Source: Lunularia cruciata
Taxonomy: Eukaryota > Streptophyta > Marchantiopsida > Lunulariales > Lunulariaceae
Assembly: GCA_948567375.1 (NCBI GenBank)
Contig: OX419761.1
Coordinates: 6,698,501-6,762,500 of the forward strand
Reading direction: 5' to 3'
DNA length: 64,000 bases
Part shown: positions 1 to 12,403 of the stretch, piece after piece
Layout of the letters: every line of letters starts with the position of its first letter
Numbering within the stretch: position 1 is the first letter of the stretch
Translations under genes and position numbers: made by a program
Notes under the pieces: generated by a model
Told to the model about the DNA's origin: nothing
Database searches by the model: none
The model's input: the letters and a program-made list of their open reading frames with translations, nothing else

Positions 1-94
1 AAACTTGTGACTTGAAAGAAAAACACTTTCTAAAATCAACTCAGGTTTATCAGGAAAAGATGCTATGAACTGCTTGAGAGAAGGTGTAGCAGAC

Positions 95-3000
95 CTTAAA
101 AGCAAGAAGACGTGGTGAGGGAAACCGGCTTTCCGTCAACTCAGTGGCAAGCGTGCGGCAAGCCGCTGATGACGCAGCACTTAGAGCTTCATCAGCTGCG
201 ACATCCATTCCCTGTGAAACAGCTGACCAGCAAATTAAGAGCTGTACAGCTGAGAAGTAGCTGCAAGTTAACCATATTACATAACTTCCAACATGACTAG
301 CACAAAATCTCGCGGGTAAGTGATGTGCCTTGCTTGCTTGTGCCTAATATCTAGGCACAAACAAGCAGCTGATAGGCAGGCCAGTCACCGTGATCCAGTA
401 AGTGCAACATATCAGAACGCAGTAAAATGAACCAAAATTAGGTTGACGACCCACAGGTTACACGATGGGTAAATGCTGAAAGTGAGGTTAAAGATAGTGC
501 ATACCGTCCATATGAAAAGATCAGTCCCGTTATCCATAACTAGTGAAGTGTCAGACTGCATGGCAAGGTCATATGCCGGGAGTTCCTCAAAGGTTCCCCC
601 ATCGCGATGCATAAGAAGCCTGGGAGCCAACATCCGCAGTGCTAAATCAAATGAAGCCTGCAAAAAGATGCTTCTGTACACCGCTCTCTCATCCTCATGC
701 CCAACGATATTTCCCAGCAACGGACCCCTTTTTAAATGAAAGAGGAGCTCTGGCAACTTCGGAAGCTCCTTTGGGAACCGCCATACCTTTGATTTCGGCA
801 TCTGCTGCCCAAACTTTAAACCGATATCCTTCACCCTTTCATCAATTGAGGCCCGTACGTCACCCAGGTCAGAGGGCTTTTCAGCTAAGAGCACACTTTT
901 CTTCGCTATAAGCACAGCTGCGACTTCATCGTCTAAACTTTGCAAGTAGGTGGAAGGGCTGCCAGTAGTTGGGAGCCTGACAGTGATAACTCGAGTAACT
1001 TGAATGTGGTAAGTGTTAGTGTATTGTGCTACAAACTGGAAGTAGGCAAAATCCCCTGTGATATTCTCTACCAATTCCATACCCAGAGCCAAACCCTGGC
1101 AGTCCTCAACGCTCAACAATTGCACGGCTGTTGCGCTATCTTTGCGAAACTCAGAGGATTCATGTCGAGCTTCTTCCCCGGGACCAATAATACGAGTAAC
1201 CGCAACCTCATCGGAACATCGAACCTCCAAAACACCTCTGAACCCTGTTGCTCTTCTGACTGCTCTCTGCATATTTGTCCCAAATGTTTCTCCAAAGTCA
1301 TCATGAAGGATGAGCACACCACCCGAGGACTTCACTAAAGGTTGGAGTGCACATATTCTTACCGGGCATGTTCCCGCACAAAGCACATCTACCGCAGTGT
1401 CCAATCGCCGCGCTTCATGCCCCAAGTGATCCATCTGTTTGATTGCCCTCTTCTCCAGATACGCATAATTAGGATGCGTCTCTGAGTGGGGTAAGGAACC
1501 TGCACCCATGGTGTTCGGTCCTCCAACACAAGCTATGATTCTGTTGCTTCCACCTGACCTCTTCACAGTGCTTCTTGGAAGTTCGGTGGATGGTCCTTGA
1601 ATTAGTGAAAAAGCAACCTCAATGGCTGTCCCTAAGCACCTGTCTCTTGCAACTTCTGGCAAATCTCCTCTATATGGCCGGAGAGAGGAGATGATATTGT
1701 GAGCTACCGAAAGGCAAACGTGGATCGGAGCAAGATAGACACCAGTGCCATATATTAGCATCTTTAGCAATTCTTGACTAGGGGTACTACCACCTGGTAG
1801 CACATCAGCTGATGCCACCCCAGCTTCAGACAGATCATACACAGACACTGTCTTCCCGAAAGTGACTATACTAATTCTGGTTGTTGGGGACAATGAATCC
1901 AGAAAAGAATGAAGAGAGCTTTGTAAGTGCTGAAGATGAGATTCATCTAAACTCTCATCAATTAGTATGACAACAGGAGCAGCCATTGTTGAATCTGTGA
2001 CTGACATCAAACCAGGCCGCCTAGTACCAGCGTCAGCGTAATCCACAACGCTTGATACAAGCTCTGGCCAACCGCGAACATTCTCAGAAGTAGCAGATTT
2101 ATACTCCCCTTCACTGCTATTGAGCTTGTTGCAAAGAGAACATCTCCAGTGCCCGGAGCTCGGAACAATACTACAAAAGAGATTGACGTAAGCTCCGCAA
2201 TTCCGACACCGGATGCCCTCTCGTCGCAACATCGGAGGACTTGGGCTAACGTCTCTGCCTAAAGAGACCAAAGCTCCGAAACCCAAGCTTGGTGCATTCG
2301 CCAACTTCTTATCTTTCAACATCTGTAAGGGCAGGCAGAAACAGTGTCAAACCAAACAGCCCAATTCCAACTCCTATAATGCTATAAAACGTTGGGTCCC
2401 CGTGAAACTTAAGGAACGGGCCTTTTTGCTGCGAGATTATGATGAGTTAAAATCATCAACCTTTCTGAACAACACACTTTTGTGTAACTTGAGAGGTTCT
2501 TTTGGTCATTTCGAACGTCCAAGATGACTGATGAACGTTCTTAAAAACTTTTCAGTTACATTGCATTGGAGCTTCCTAGTCTTTCTTTTCACCTTGTTTG
2601 ATGGACCCAAACACGATCATCTTTATATGAGGTGTTTGTCTCCGGTGCACTGCTCCTCTATGTCTCACAACCGCTATCTTTAAGTACGACTTTAAAGCGA
2701 CAAAGTTGGTTAACCTTGTACGCAGTTGTCAGCTTGGAGCCTTACGGTGTGCGAGAAAAGTCCCAAAGGCGGAAGTATAAAACGTAATCCTCCTTCTTCT
2801 ACTACTAAAAAACCAGAGGCGATTACATGATGAGGACATAAGGAACTAAAATAGGGCTCATGCGTAAAAGAACTCTCCAACACTGGCCGAATCTCACATC
2901 ACGGTGCCAGGGAGGGAGATCGCAGAAAGGCTGTGTTTGCAGAAGATATGATAAAGAGGACTCAAAAGTTTGGGTCTTGAGTATAAACACGAGTTTCATG

Positions 3001-3882
3001 TAGACGCTAAGAATCGGTATTAAAAAGATTGCTTGAAATTACTTGCTTGATTCACTGAAAACACACATACAGAAAGAAGTTCAAAACCAAATTCCCTGCC
3101 CCACCTTGTATTCATTACCTTAGACTGCTGGGCAACATTGAGAGGATTCAAAATGAAGAGCTTACCGTTTGAGACGAAAACATCACAAACGCAGAAGAGG
3201 CTGCGTGTCCAGAAGCATCAAAATCCTCCTCCGCTAGAGTGTTATAGAGTGGCTGATCTACATTCGATGGATATCCGTTGGCATTCCCGGGTAGTGGCGG
3301 AGGTGTTCCGGCTACTAAAGGAATTTCCGAAAAGGTGTTGCTTCTTGCAGGAGATGCTGCTGCTGTGGTGAAAGGAGGGATTTGGCGCAAAGGGCTCGAA
3401 AAAGGAGGACCCTGTTGCGCTGAAAATTGTGAAGGTGGCCCTGTAAACTGAGGATGCTGGTTAAAATTTGGTGGAGGAGCCCCCATGGGAATAGAAGCTG
3501 GAGGACGAGGTAGACCTCCTGGAATCATAACATTGTCCCTCCCGTTGCTTAAGCCAAAAGTCGGCTGTGATTTAGCATCCGATTGTTGCTCTACAACCAA
3601 TCTATCATTCACTGATCCATTGGAATACACCTGGTTCGAGGATCCCTGACTTTCGGCAGGTGATGATGAGCTGTCTGATTCTGCGTGTATGAGTGCCGTG
3701 CCCTGTATTTCTCCACTGCTGCTTGCCTGCGAAGGAGGGACCTGACGCAACTGTGGTGGTGGAGTTGGAGTAGCGGGAGCAAGTGCCGAGGAGAAAGTCC
3801 TTACAGCATGAGCTGCAAAGGCAGGAGGCGGAGCGCGGCGCCTGTCAGGCTCCTGCGCTGGCGTAGAAGGTGGATCGGCCAT
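95..3882 (-). CDS. SEC23: SEC23-family COPII coat protein, divergent plant type (3' end outside window)
   Basis: Component of the inner COPII coat that acts with SAR1 GTPase in vesicle budding from the ER. Exons on the minus strand are 3882-3166, 2322-505 and 211-95, all in phase 0 with GT-AG introns of 843 and 293 bp; a donor follows position 95, so the last ~65 residues lie beyond the window. Visible protein is 884 residues. The first ~210 are Pro/Ser/Gln-rich and probably disordered. Then comes the zinc finger (CRNC...CSLC), the trunk (vWA-like) domain, beta-sandwich, helical part and the start of the gelsolin-like domain (DNGTDLFIW). The start has an A at -3 and G at +4. The order and the long proline-rich N-terminus match the plant SEC23 branch that is distant from canonical SEC23. 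Identification rests on remembered family alignment; I am confident of the family, less of the paralogue. Confidence 0.93.
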
Positions 3883-4314
3883 AATTCCACCTCACCACAG
3901 ACAGATCCTCTGCATTCCACTCTCGAATCTTAATCCACACAACCTCGATCACCTCGTCAATTCAACCAAACTCATCCGATTCCGCACCAGCTTCAAAGAA
4001 CTCGCTTCCTCCTCACCTTCCTTCCGAAAACCTTCTCCTCTCCCAAACTCCCTCCCTCTCCACACCAACAAATCTTACTCGACCTCCTTACCCTTCATAA
4101 TCCACCAACTTCCTCCACTACAATAAATCCCAAATGATCGCCCCACTTCCTCCTCCTCCTCCTCCTTCTCCTCTTCAAGAACTCCTCCGTTTCAGATCGC
4201 CACTCACTCTCCTTCCCGCGACCAAACCTACCGTATCCAACTAAAACCAATTTAATAAACCTCTCAACTAAACATCAGATTCTCTGCTCTCTCATCCAGA
4301 ACGACCAGACAGAA
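3883..4314. promoter_or_regulatory. Probable 5' leader/promoter of SEC23-like gene, possibly bidirectional
   Basis: The interval between the SEC23-like start codon and a rightward ATG at 4315 is strongly pyrimidine-rich on the plus strand (purine-rich in the SEC23 transcript), including a TCC trinucleotide run at about 4147-4168. No clear TATA box is visible. Pyrimidine- or purine-rich leaders are common around plant housekeeping starts. That it serves both directions is inference only. Confidence 0.35.
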
Positions 4315-4614
4315 ATGGCGCTGGTCGCTCCGTTTCCCCTGCTGCAAGCTTGCAAGGCAACGAGCCCAGCAATCTCAGCTCTGTCCGCGCCTGTATCGAC
4401 ATGGACAGAGAAGTCTGCCTTCTACCAAAACCATGTTCTTCTTCGAGAATTTGACACAAATTGCAACCCCGCGTGTGTCCACCTCCCGTACTTTCCCCCG
4501 GTAACTGGCGCCGGGAGTAAGGAGTACCAACCTTGCGCACGGAGATGGTGGACGCCAAAGTTGCCAGGAAGAATTCTGATTGGTTTCTCCCACGTCAAGC
4601 GTAGCGTTCTTTGA
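4315..4614 (+). CDS. Orphan ORF, 99 aa, possible transit-peptide-like first exon
   Basis: I do not recognise this protein. It opens with ATG in a good context (AGAAATGG) and begins MALVAPFPLLQACKATSPAI, which is Ala/Ser/Leu-rich, poor in acidic residues and resembles a plastid transit peptide. It diverges from the SEC23-like gene and has the same GC-balanced composition, whereas composition drops to AT-rich from about 5.2 kb. It could be the first exon of a gene, the 5' remnant of a gene whose rest was lost next to the transposon block, or chance. No downstream exon could be recognised. Confidence 0.25.
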   Translation: MALVAPFPLLQACKATSPAISALSAPVSTWTEKSAFYQNHVLLREFDTNCNPACVHLPYFPPVTGAGSKEYQPCARRWWTPKLPGRILIGFSHVKRSVL

Positions 4615-5250
4615 CGTCGATCGCAGATCCGACGGTAACTAATCACGTCTTACGTTTCCAAGTCATTATCAATGCGACATTCTCGCCCACACTAGTTCTC
4701 CACAATTTCCCGGCACGTCTTTTACCAGAGCAACTTGGAGGTGCTGCCGGCCATCCCCTCTCTCTCTCGGGCCGTGAATTCTTCAAAGTCCTCCATATTC
4801 ACACCGTTTGTCGGGTTTCTTTGGAGATCCGGCAACTTCCATAAGTTGAAGAAACGAGAGTTCCGGTACGCTCAACCCGTTCCCGATCCGTCGCGGGGCC
4901 GTTTGTTCTTTTCGTCATGCATGTTGGTAGAAACGCTCAAGGAGGCTCCCCGATATCCAATCTGAATCGCGATCATTCGCTGAGCTCACCATGACAGCAG
5001 GCCGACTTCGCCGATTACTACCCGTACAACACTGTCACTTTTGGGCAACTTGTTTTTCAGTTCGTCCGGTGTTTTGGTTCCTCCAGAGCTGCAGTGACTA
5101 ACTCACCACCTAACTCGAGTTAAATACTAACTAGTGTCGGTTGGGAAAACTCGTAGCCACGATGAAGCTGACCTATGGGACGCCATGTTAATTCCACAAC
5201 TTCAATTTAAAGCCTATATCTCATGCATTCAGAGGTCGTGTCTACTACAG
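4615..5250. other. GC-balanced flank with no identified gene
   Basis: Composition remains gene-like. A plus-strand open stretch at 4735-4965 has only a TTG start and no family I recognise. Nothing else could be supported. Confidence 0.4.
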
Positions 5251-8200
5251 TAGTGGATAATAAGAATGGCCTCTAACCGTATGATATATCATACGTTTTG
5301 TTTTCCTCTTTATAATTCAAGTTGCTTGAAGAGGACAATCAACGTTTTCTATGTTATAAATGAGTCTCGACTAAAACACAAAAAAGATGTTGAGCATATA
5401 CTTCAAGAAAAATGCTCAAACCACAAACATCAAGAGAAAGGTAGAAAAGAGCAGAAGGATGAGAAATAAATATGATGGATAAATAAATTATGACTTAAAG
5501 TAGGTTTAAAGAATTCAGGATTGTTGAAACGAACACAATCGTTAAATTGAAGCAGAGTGATGAGGTGGGGTCTTCCCATCCTTCTTGTTATCCTGTTCGA
5601 GTCGCCATTTCGGAGTAATTTATTTGTCTAATCATTTATCGAGCTTGGAACATGTCGGTTAAGACATGTATTTGTAGTTCATGAACAAGGTAAACAAATT
5701 AATATTCTCACTTTTGTTGGTGTGATCAGAATATGATCTTTTTTCAAATAATTATGTATCTTGTAGGAGAATAATGATTTCTTTCACTCTCTACCAAGAT
5801 AATTCAAGCATCTACATGGTTCATGTTGTGATAAATTTCGATATCCATTTATTGACAATATTTCTTGCAACTTTTCATTAGATATAAACATTGACGGTAA
5901 TTAATATAATCAAATAAAAACATTTTTTTTTACTTTTAGAGTCTGTTAAGAATTACTGAGTCTATTCAATCTCCCAAATGTGAAAGGTATCTTAAAACAG
6001 ATAATGAAACTTCCTTTGCAATATTGGCATTTCAGGTTGAATGTGTTTAGGTTTTTGCATTACAATTCTAAGAATTATCATTCTTGGTAGCATGAAATAG
6101 AAATATTAAATTATAAAATTATACAAATTGCTAAAAATCATTAAAAAGTACACAATTGTGATATTAATCTGATTCCCTTGGATAATATACCATTGAATAT
6201 TTAATTCCTTTAAAATAACCAAATAACTCAATATTGATTTGGATAGTAAATATGCAATATATAGTCCTAGTATCTGAAGTAGTAATGGTATCCAATAATT
6301 ATTAATTTTTAACAAATTATTTTAATTTTAATATAATTTAATATATTTATTTATTTATTTATTTCTATCTTAAATCCTACTTTTTTAGTGATTACACCTA
6401 TAATTTTGTAGTTTTAGTACCTTCTTTCATTTACTATCTGGAGTAAGAAGAAGCGAAGACTTGAAATTGAAACTCAACTTACACTTCTTTATTCGATTTT
6501 AAGAAATCATATCCTAACTTCTTTTTCTTCTTGTAAAAATTGTACATAAATCTATTTATAGAAATAATTTTTTTTGGAGAGTAATCTTAAACTGTGTGAT
6601 GTATTCATAAAACATTGGACATGAAGATATATGTGTATTATAGCATATTTAATGACCATAGATTCTTAGAGTTACATGTTACGTTTGTTTATATTCTACT
6701 TTAAAATTTAATGCTAGTCAAGAGGAGTATTTGATAAAAAATTATGATTCTAAAATTAAAAAAAAAGTTATATTAATCCATTTCTCAAGCAAGAACCTGA
6801 TGCTATATTCTTATCTTCTTTTTAGTTTTGAGCTCAAAAGCCTCATAATATTTTGAATAAAATATAGGGCAAATCATCTTACATTTTGAAATTTTGTATA
6901 TTATCATTCCCTTTCCTCGTTGGATTCAATCTGGAATCAAACTTTATACTATTTGTACTTCTCATTGATATGGTTAACTAAATTAGTATAAAATAGATAA
7001 GGACATCATAAGATAAATTTATGAAAAACACCGAGCTCATGCTTCTTTATTTTATCTTTGATATTATTGAATTTTGGTTGACGAAAGAAAATATTTAACT
7101 TCCGTCTTTACTCCACTTTATTCAATTCATCCTGCAATAGAATTGTATCAACTTTTGTCAATATCTTTCTGATGTTAAATCCTTCTGCGAAATACTACTG
7201 ATTATTTCCGTAGATTTGTAAGTTTTTACGTCTATTGCTATTCCATCTTTCCGTTATGGATAGACTCACTTTCATTTATTAATTCGAATTTGAGACGATG
7301 TTAGGTAGTCCTTGGGCTTTCCTCTATGTCCCATCAAGATCTGCCCTCCAGTTAATGGTACGGAATTTACTCTGTTTCAAAATTCATTATATGCATTATG
7401 CTTACTTAATCATATCAAGTTATAACTCATTAAAGCCATGGATTGTACCTAAGTTCTTTGTGTGAGTTATGCTTATGCTTTTCTATTAATAATATGATAT
7501 AAATAGTTAAAAATTATCAATCACATTTGTGCTAGTTTTTAGGATGGATTTATGTCCTATCCCATGATTTGATCTTGTGATGATGGGTAAAAAGTTCCCT
7601 CCAACATTTTCTAACTTCTGCTTAGATCACCTTAATGCTACAATTTTCAACGGAATATAACCGGTGTTTACTTGTTCAATCTACTCCTTTTAGCTTCTCC
7701 TAGACATTTTCTTTTACTAATTTAGATCATATGCATTTTAGTAATTGGTTAAGCAAGAGATAAGAACTCCATAAATTATTACATTGAAAAAAGTAGATAT
7801 TTGACATAATTTTTAGATTTTGATAGCTATATTTCAAACTCCATAAATCTTGAATTATTCTAGATTCTTAAAATTAAACAACAACTAAGTTAATCACACA
7901 TGGAATAAGTATAGGTATAATGTGCCAAAAAATGAAGCACAAATTTTCATAAGGATGAAGAGAAATATTAAATAGAGATGAGAAAAGTACATTATCATAA
8001 GATACCATCTATTGTATCAATACTTTCTATTTCCAGTTAAATTATCTTTACCATAGATTCAAGTTGTTACTAGTTTCTTATTCCAAGCGTAACTTAGTTA
8101 ATACGGCTTAGCAAGTGTGTGAACAAGGTAAATTTAGCATTTAGCACATTCCTTCTTTGTAAATTTAGGAACTAAAACATTAAACCTTATTAACCTATAA

Positions 8201-9889
8201 TTTTTTTTATAATACCTCTTATTTTTCCTCAAGTATATAATTATCATTCAATCACCATGCTTAAAAATATGATATATATATATAGCAACATGGGAAATTT
8301 TTATTACTATATTTATCAAATATAGAAGAAAAGCATGGATAGTGAAGATAAAAGAAACCAAACATACACCATTTTTTCTTAATAACCATATATATCTAGA
8401 AAAGAAAAAAAATTTGTCTAGTTGGAAATAATACATTAAAATCCTGATGTTTAGTAAAATAAAAACCATAAAAAAAATATTATTATCTAGGGAATTTACA
8501 AATATTTACTATAAAAATTTTTAATAAAGGAAAAAATTACAAGCAATTAAATTTTAGTTCAAAGGACCAATTCAAAAATTAAGATGAAAAATGAGTAAAA
8601 ATGTGATAAGTGACTATAAAATTACTCAAGTACTTACTTGAAACAAAAATTACTATCCATATTATTATAACATAAGTTAAATAGAACTTGAGCCTTACTT
8701 TTACTGTTGCTTCTTTCATAAATTTCAAAAGCTAGATTAATCACAATATCATTATATTCATTGATTTTCTAGCTTATTTTTGTCAAAACAAGAAGTAGAT
8801 AATAATTTCAGATTCCAATTACAATTTACATGGAATTTATTGGAGCATTTGATTCTCAAATCAATCAAGACACATACAACTAAAACCAACTTTATAATAT
8901 TATTGTGACAACCCAATTTCAACAAACTAATGGTATGAATGGTAAGAACAAGTCATTCACTTAAGGATACTGGTTGGAAATGACTATAAACAAGATAAAA
9001 CTGTCATTATGATGACTATTAATTGTTTTTTGTTTAACCTCTTGGGCAAAGTTGCTTCCCAAAAGAGGGTAATGTCACCAACCTTGGTACAGTACAAAAA
9101 CATGACTAGCTAACAATGAATCTTAATGTATTTCAAGTCCAAAAGACTCCAAGAGGTAACAATTCATTTGGAACAAAAGTCACTTCACCACAAAGTTTAT
9201 GTACCTTCTCCTTTTGCCCAACCAAATTCTGTTTAGCTATCATTGTGGCAGTTCCTAAAACTTAAGAAATGTATTCACGTCACAAGGGTTGGTCATACAA
9301 GATTATTTGTATTATGTAACCTTACAATTAGTATACAAGAACATGTGAATTGAGGAGGAAAAAATAAATTCCATGGATCCAATCACCTTGACACCTACAA
9401 CAATAATGTAGTATATTATTCTTCCTAGAAAGTACCATATCATAGGAGTTGAAATGATCACAAAACTCAACCTTGCCTAGCAACACTAATTGATGATACT
9501 CCATGCATGTAACCACCTATCTTTGTATTGTTCTTGACGTCTACAAAGTACATAAAGTTGCACAATCCAATTCCACACAAATGGTCTCTCACTTAAATGC
9601 TTCCACTCATGCATCAAGATTCTTCATTCCCTTTTAGATAAGCATGCAATCACTAGTACAAAGTGCAAATTAATACACATACACCAACTTGAGAATCTTA
9701 ATGGTATAAACATTTTACTCTAGAAAAAGGATGCACCAAATGGACATGTTGATCATTGGGCTTAAGCCCCTTATATGTTTTCCTACTTTTTCATAGAGAA
9801 TCCCAATTACAAAGGGCTGGAAATCTCCTAATTACATCTAAGGCGCTCGATGCCTTCATCTAAGGTGCTTTATGCCTAAGTCCTCAATC
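5251..9889. other. AT-rich intergenic block, no recognisable gene
   Basis: This stretch is very AT-rich, with poly-A/T tracts, a TTTA-type short repeat near 6345-6365 and no open frame over about 100 codons. It contains one copy of the short hairpin repeat (5561-5606). The part from about 8900 to 9890 is slightly less AT-rich and may be old transposon sequence, but I could not identify any domain. At 9835-9876 a 22-bp unit is repeated twice in tandem, right at the edge of the decayed retroelement that follows. Confidence 0.5.
5561..5606 (+). repeat. Dispersed hairpin repeat, copy 1
   Basis: The core GGGGTCTTCCCATCCTTC (5567-5584) is identical to copies at 41782-41799 and, on the minus strand, 53754-53737. 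It is followed 14-16 nt later by GTCGCC in all three. Around the core the sequence can fold as a 6-bp stem with a 5-nt GTCTT loop; in this copy one pair is a G-T wobble. Confidence 0.6.
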
Positions 9890-10369
9890 CTTCTTTGGAA
9901 CAAATAGTACTAGTGCTCGCCAAGGAAATGTACTATGTTGTATCATATCCTTCTCTAACAACTCTGTCAATGTTATTCAAAGCTCATCCAACTCCTTTGG
10001 CGAGAGCCGATAGATTGGTCTACTCAGTGGAGTACTTCTTAGCAATAACTCAATCTTGAAGGGCATACCTCAATTGGAGGGTAATCCCTTTGGTAGATCA
10101 TCTCGTAACACATTTGAAAACTCTTGAACTATTTGATCAACCATTGCTTGATGAGGCTTTTGGCCTTCCTCAGGTTCTCCATGCGCAGTTGGCTTGATCC
10201 ACACTACAAAAATAGACTTATCTTCCTCCAAAGTTTGCTCTATGGTTGCTTTACTAACAAACTTCTCATCTTGGGACTTATCTTTCTTCACAGCTTGCTC
10301 ATGGCTATGAAGAAACAACTTGACAAACTTCCCATCTTGGGATTGATTATTCTTAGGTGTCTTACTCAA
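9890..10369 (-). pseudogene. Protease-RT linker and N-terminal RT remnant
   Basis: Contains the linker ending in FSNVLRDDLPKGLP, the usual entry to gypsy RT, then in-frame stops and LSPKELDEL and LFVPKKD motifs of the fingers. RT palm, RNase H and integrase are absent here because the element is truncated. Confidence 0.65.
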
Positions 10370-10424
10370 GGGCCAAAAAATCTAATCAGAAATTCCTACC
10401 TTGGTGTTGTACTTGAATTTGTCA

Positions 10425-10778
10425 TCAAGTCCAATCAAATTGAACCTTATGACATTCAAGCCAAGGTAGACCTAGAATGACATCATAGTATAGAGATGCC
10501 ACTACAAACCTCATACACTCCAAACACTCCTCTCCAATCTTGAATGTAACAAGATGTGAGGTGCAAAATGTAGAACTTTTTCTACCATCTGCCATCATCA
10601 ATCTACTTATAATTACTAGCATGATAGGAATACTTAATTCCTTTTCTAATTGCATGAACATGCAATTCTTTGAACTTCCAAAATCCACCAAAATCCTACA
10701 ACTATCATCATATATCATACCTTGCAAGTGAAGCAAACTTGCATAGACCAAACTTTCAATTCCATTAGAACTAATCAA
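10425..10778 (-). pseudogene. Gypsy aspartic protease remnant
   Basis: An open stretch of 117 codons carries the retropepsin pattern: the ILVDFGSS segment where an active-site DSG/DTG triad is expected, and the later DVILGLPWLECHK motif. The active-site triad reads DFG, so the usual Ser/Thr is lost. The frame ends at 10425 before a linker to RT. Confidence 0.7.
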
Positions 10779-10879
10779 GTTCTCAATAGGCGGCTCAAAA
10801 TCTCCTATTGGGATTCCTCATTTCCTTGATCATTTTACTCCACAAACTCCATCTAGGCAATTTGTTGAGGTTGCCTATT

Positions 10880-11750
10880 TTTTAGTGGACATTTAACAAT
10901 GTGATGCTCAATTTTGGTAACAATAAAAGCAACCACCATTTTTTCACAATCTTTCTCTATCTATAGTGACAAGTGGTCTCCATTGGATGGCATCAATCTT
11001 CATTGGTGTTGGCTCCTCTACTCGTATGTAATGTATAGGTAGGTTTTGTGGAGATCAAGATCAAGACCAAGTTGTTGCAACTATGGAATCAAAGTGCTCA
11101 GCCAATTGCATGACTTCCTCCAAGTGTTTTGGCTCTCACATAGTGACCTCTAATTTGGTTTGTGACTTCAAACCCCTCACAAATCAATCCAGAGCTTAAC
11201 CTTCTAATATATCTGGAATTTGCATGATGATGTTCTTGAATTGCATGATGATGGTCTGGAATTGAATGATGTAGCTCCTTATAGGAAAATCTACTTCAAG
11301 CTACTAGAGCTCGTGTGACATTCATAACTTGGAATCAAGCAATTATTGCACTATTGAATTCTCTCCATGTCAATATTGGTGCAGAACATTGCCATTCAAA
11401 ATGCTCTACTCAGAACTGCCACTATAGCTTTGCTACTCCATCCAATTTGCTACAAGCAAAGAGAATCTATTTCCATTCATCTTGAAGATTTGTAGCTTTG
11501 AAATAACATTTGCGGTTAAACACAAAATTATCCATTGCACACGGGAGATTCTTGCTTGCAAATACCTTGAGCTTCAAAAATTAGGTTTGCTCTTCTCCTT
11601 CTTGAAATAGTGCTCTCTCTATATGCTCTTGTCGTTGATGATCTTGTTCTTCTAAAAATTGAGTAAGGTACTTGATTTGTTGGTGCATGGCAATGGTAAC
11701 CTCAAGCATTACCACCATGACTACTACTATTCTCTCAAACTACCTATAGT
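10880..11750 (-). pseudogene. Decayed gag region with CCHC-type knuckle
   Basis: Conceptual translation with frameshifts gives fragments of the retrotransposon gag fold, including a block resembling LEEVMQLAEHFDS, and near 10900-10950 a degenerate knuckle with C-x2-C spacing. The same gag blocks occur at about 19600-20350 on the other strand. It cannot encode a functional protein as it stands. Confidence 0.6.
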
Positions 11751-11989
11751 TGATCTAAGTTAACACATAGATGTAGTACGTCCACCGTTCTCCATAAGTT
11801 ACAATTGGAAGTACCAAGGGCTATCAAACAAGTTGATCACATTCAGAAAATTTTACCTAAAGCGTAAGATAATGAACTGAGTAAAATGATATGTGGGTAG
11901 TAAATGGACACAAAAACCCCAATGGTTTAGTGGAAATGGATTTGGTGGTCCATACATTCTATCCATCCCATTCTTGCTATGATACTAAT

Positions 11990-12403
11990 ATAAAAGACCA
12001 AGGAGAGAAATAGGGGAATGGAAGATCAAAGTGAAAGATCACATTGGGACTCTTGAATGAGTGAAACTACAAATGCCTAATATGAGTTAAGGCTTCAGTA
12101 TTTATAGGGAAAATATACAAGACTCTTGAAAAGCTTCTCAAGAAGCTTTGTTCTAGAAGCCGCCTTATTGGCATGCAAGCTTAGCTAACCAAGAAGTTTC
12201 CCAAGAAGCTTCCTTCTAGAAGCCACCTACTTGACGTACAAGCTAAACTAGCCAAGAAGCTTCCTCATTGGCATGCTCATTACCTAACACTTGGAAGGTG
12301 CTAAGTAACTTCCTAGATGCTTCTAGAATATTCTTTGCTAATTTGGCCTATTTTCTACTTTGTTAGTCTTGACTAACCCATCAATAAGCTCCATATTGTT
12401 ACA
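11990..12403 (-). repeat. LTR of the minus-strand gypsy element
   Basis: About 414 bp, starting TGTAACAATATGGAG on the minus strand and ending just before the primer-binding site. It shares several blocks with the two LTRs of the plus-strand element: the ATATGGAG start, repeated CTTCTTGG/AAGCTTC motifs, a CCTATAAATAC TATA-like box near 12100, and the pyrimidine-rich end TATTTCTCTCCTTGG. Confidence 0.7.

Larger units (their letters stand above)
9890..12403 (-). mobile_element. Decayed Ty3/gypsy retrotransposon fragment: 5' LTR, gag, protease, start of RT
   Basis: Read on the minus strand, the order is LTR (12403 to about 11990), a tRNA-Met-like primer site (TTAGTATCATAGC), gag, CCHC-like knuckle, aspartic protease and the first part of reverse transcriptase. 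The RT part matches the family pattern up to the first fingers region (ending near an LFVPKKD-like motif), then similarity stops at about 9890 and no 3' LTR was found on that side. Reading frames are broken by stops and shifts. LTR and internal sequence are clearly related to the opposite-strand element at 18961-25935, so both belong to one family. Calls rest on motif recognition; ends are approximate to tens of bases. Confidence 0.8.

Noticed and set aside
940-1338. 132-codon plus-strand frame
   Set aside because: Antisense shadow of the SEC23-like exon.
4292-4558. 88-codon minus-strand frame opposite the orphan ORF
   Set aside because: Begins with TTG, not ATG, and ends in the region antisense to the better-supported plus-strand ATG.
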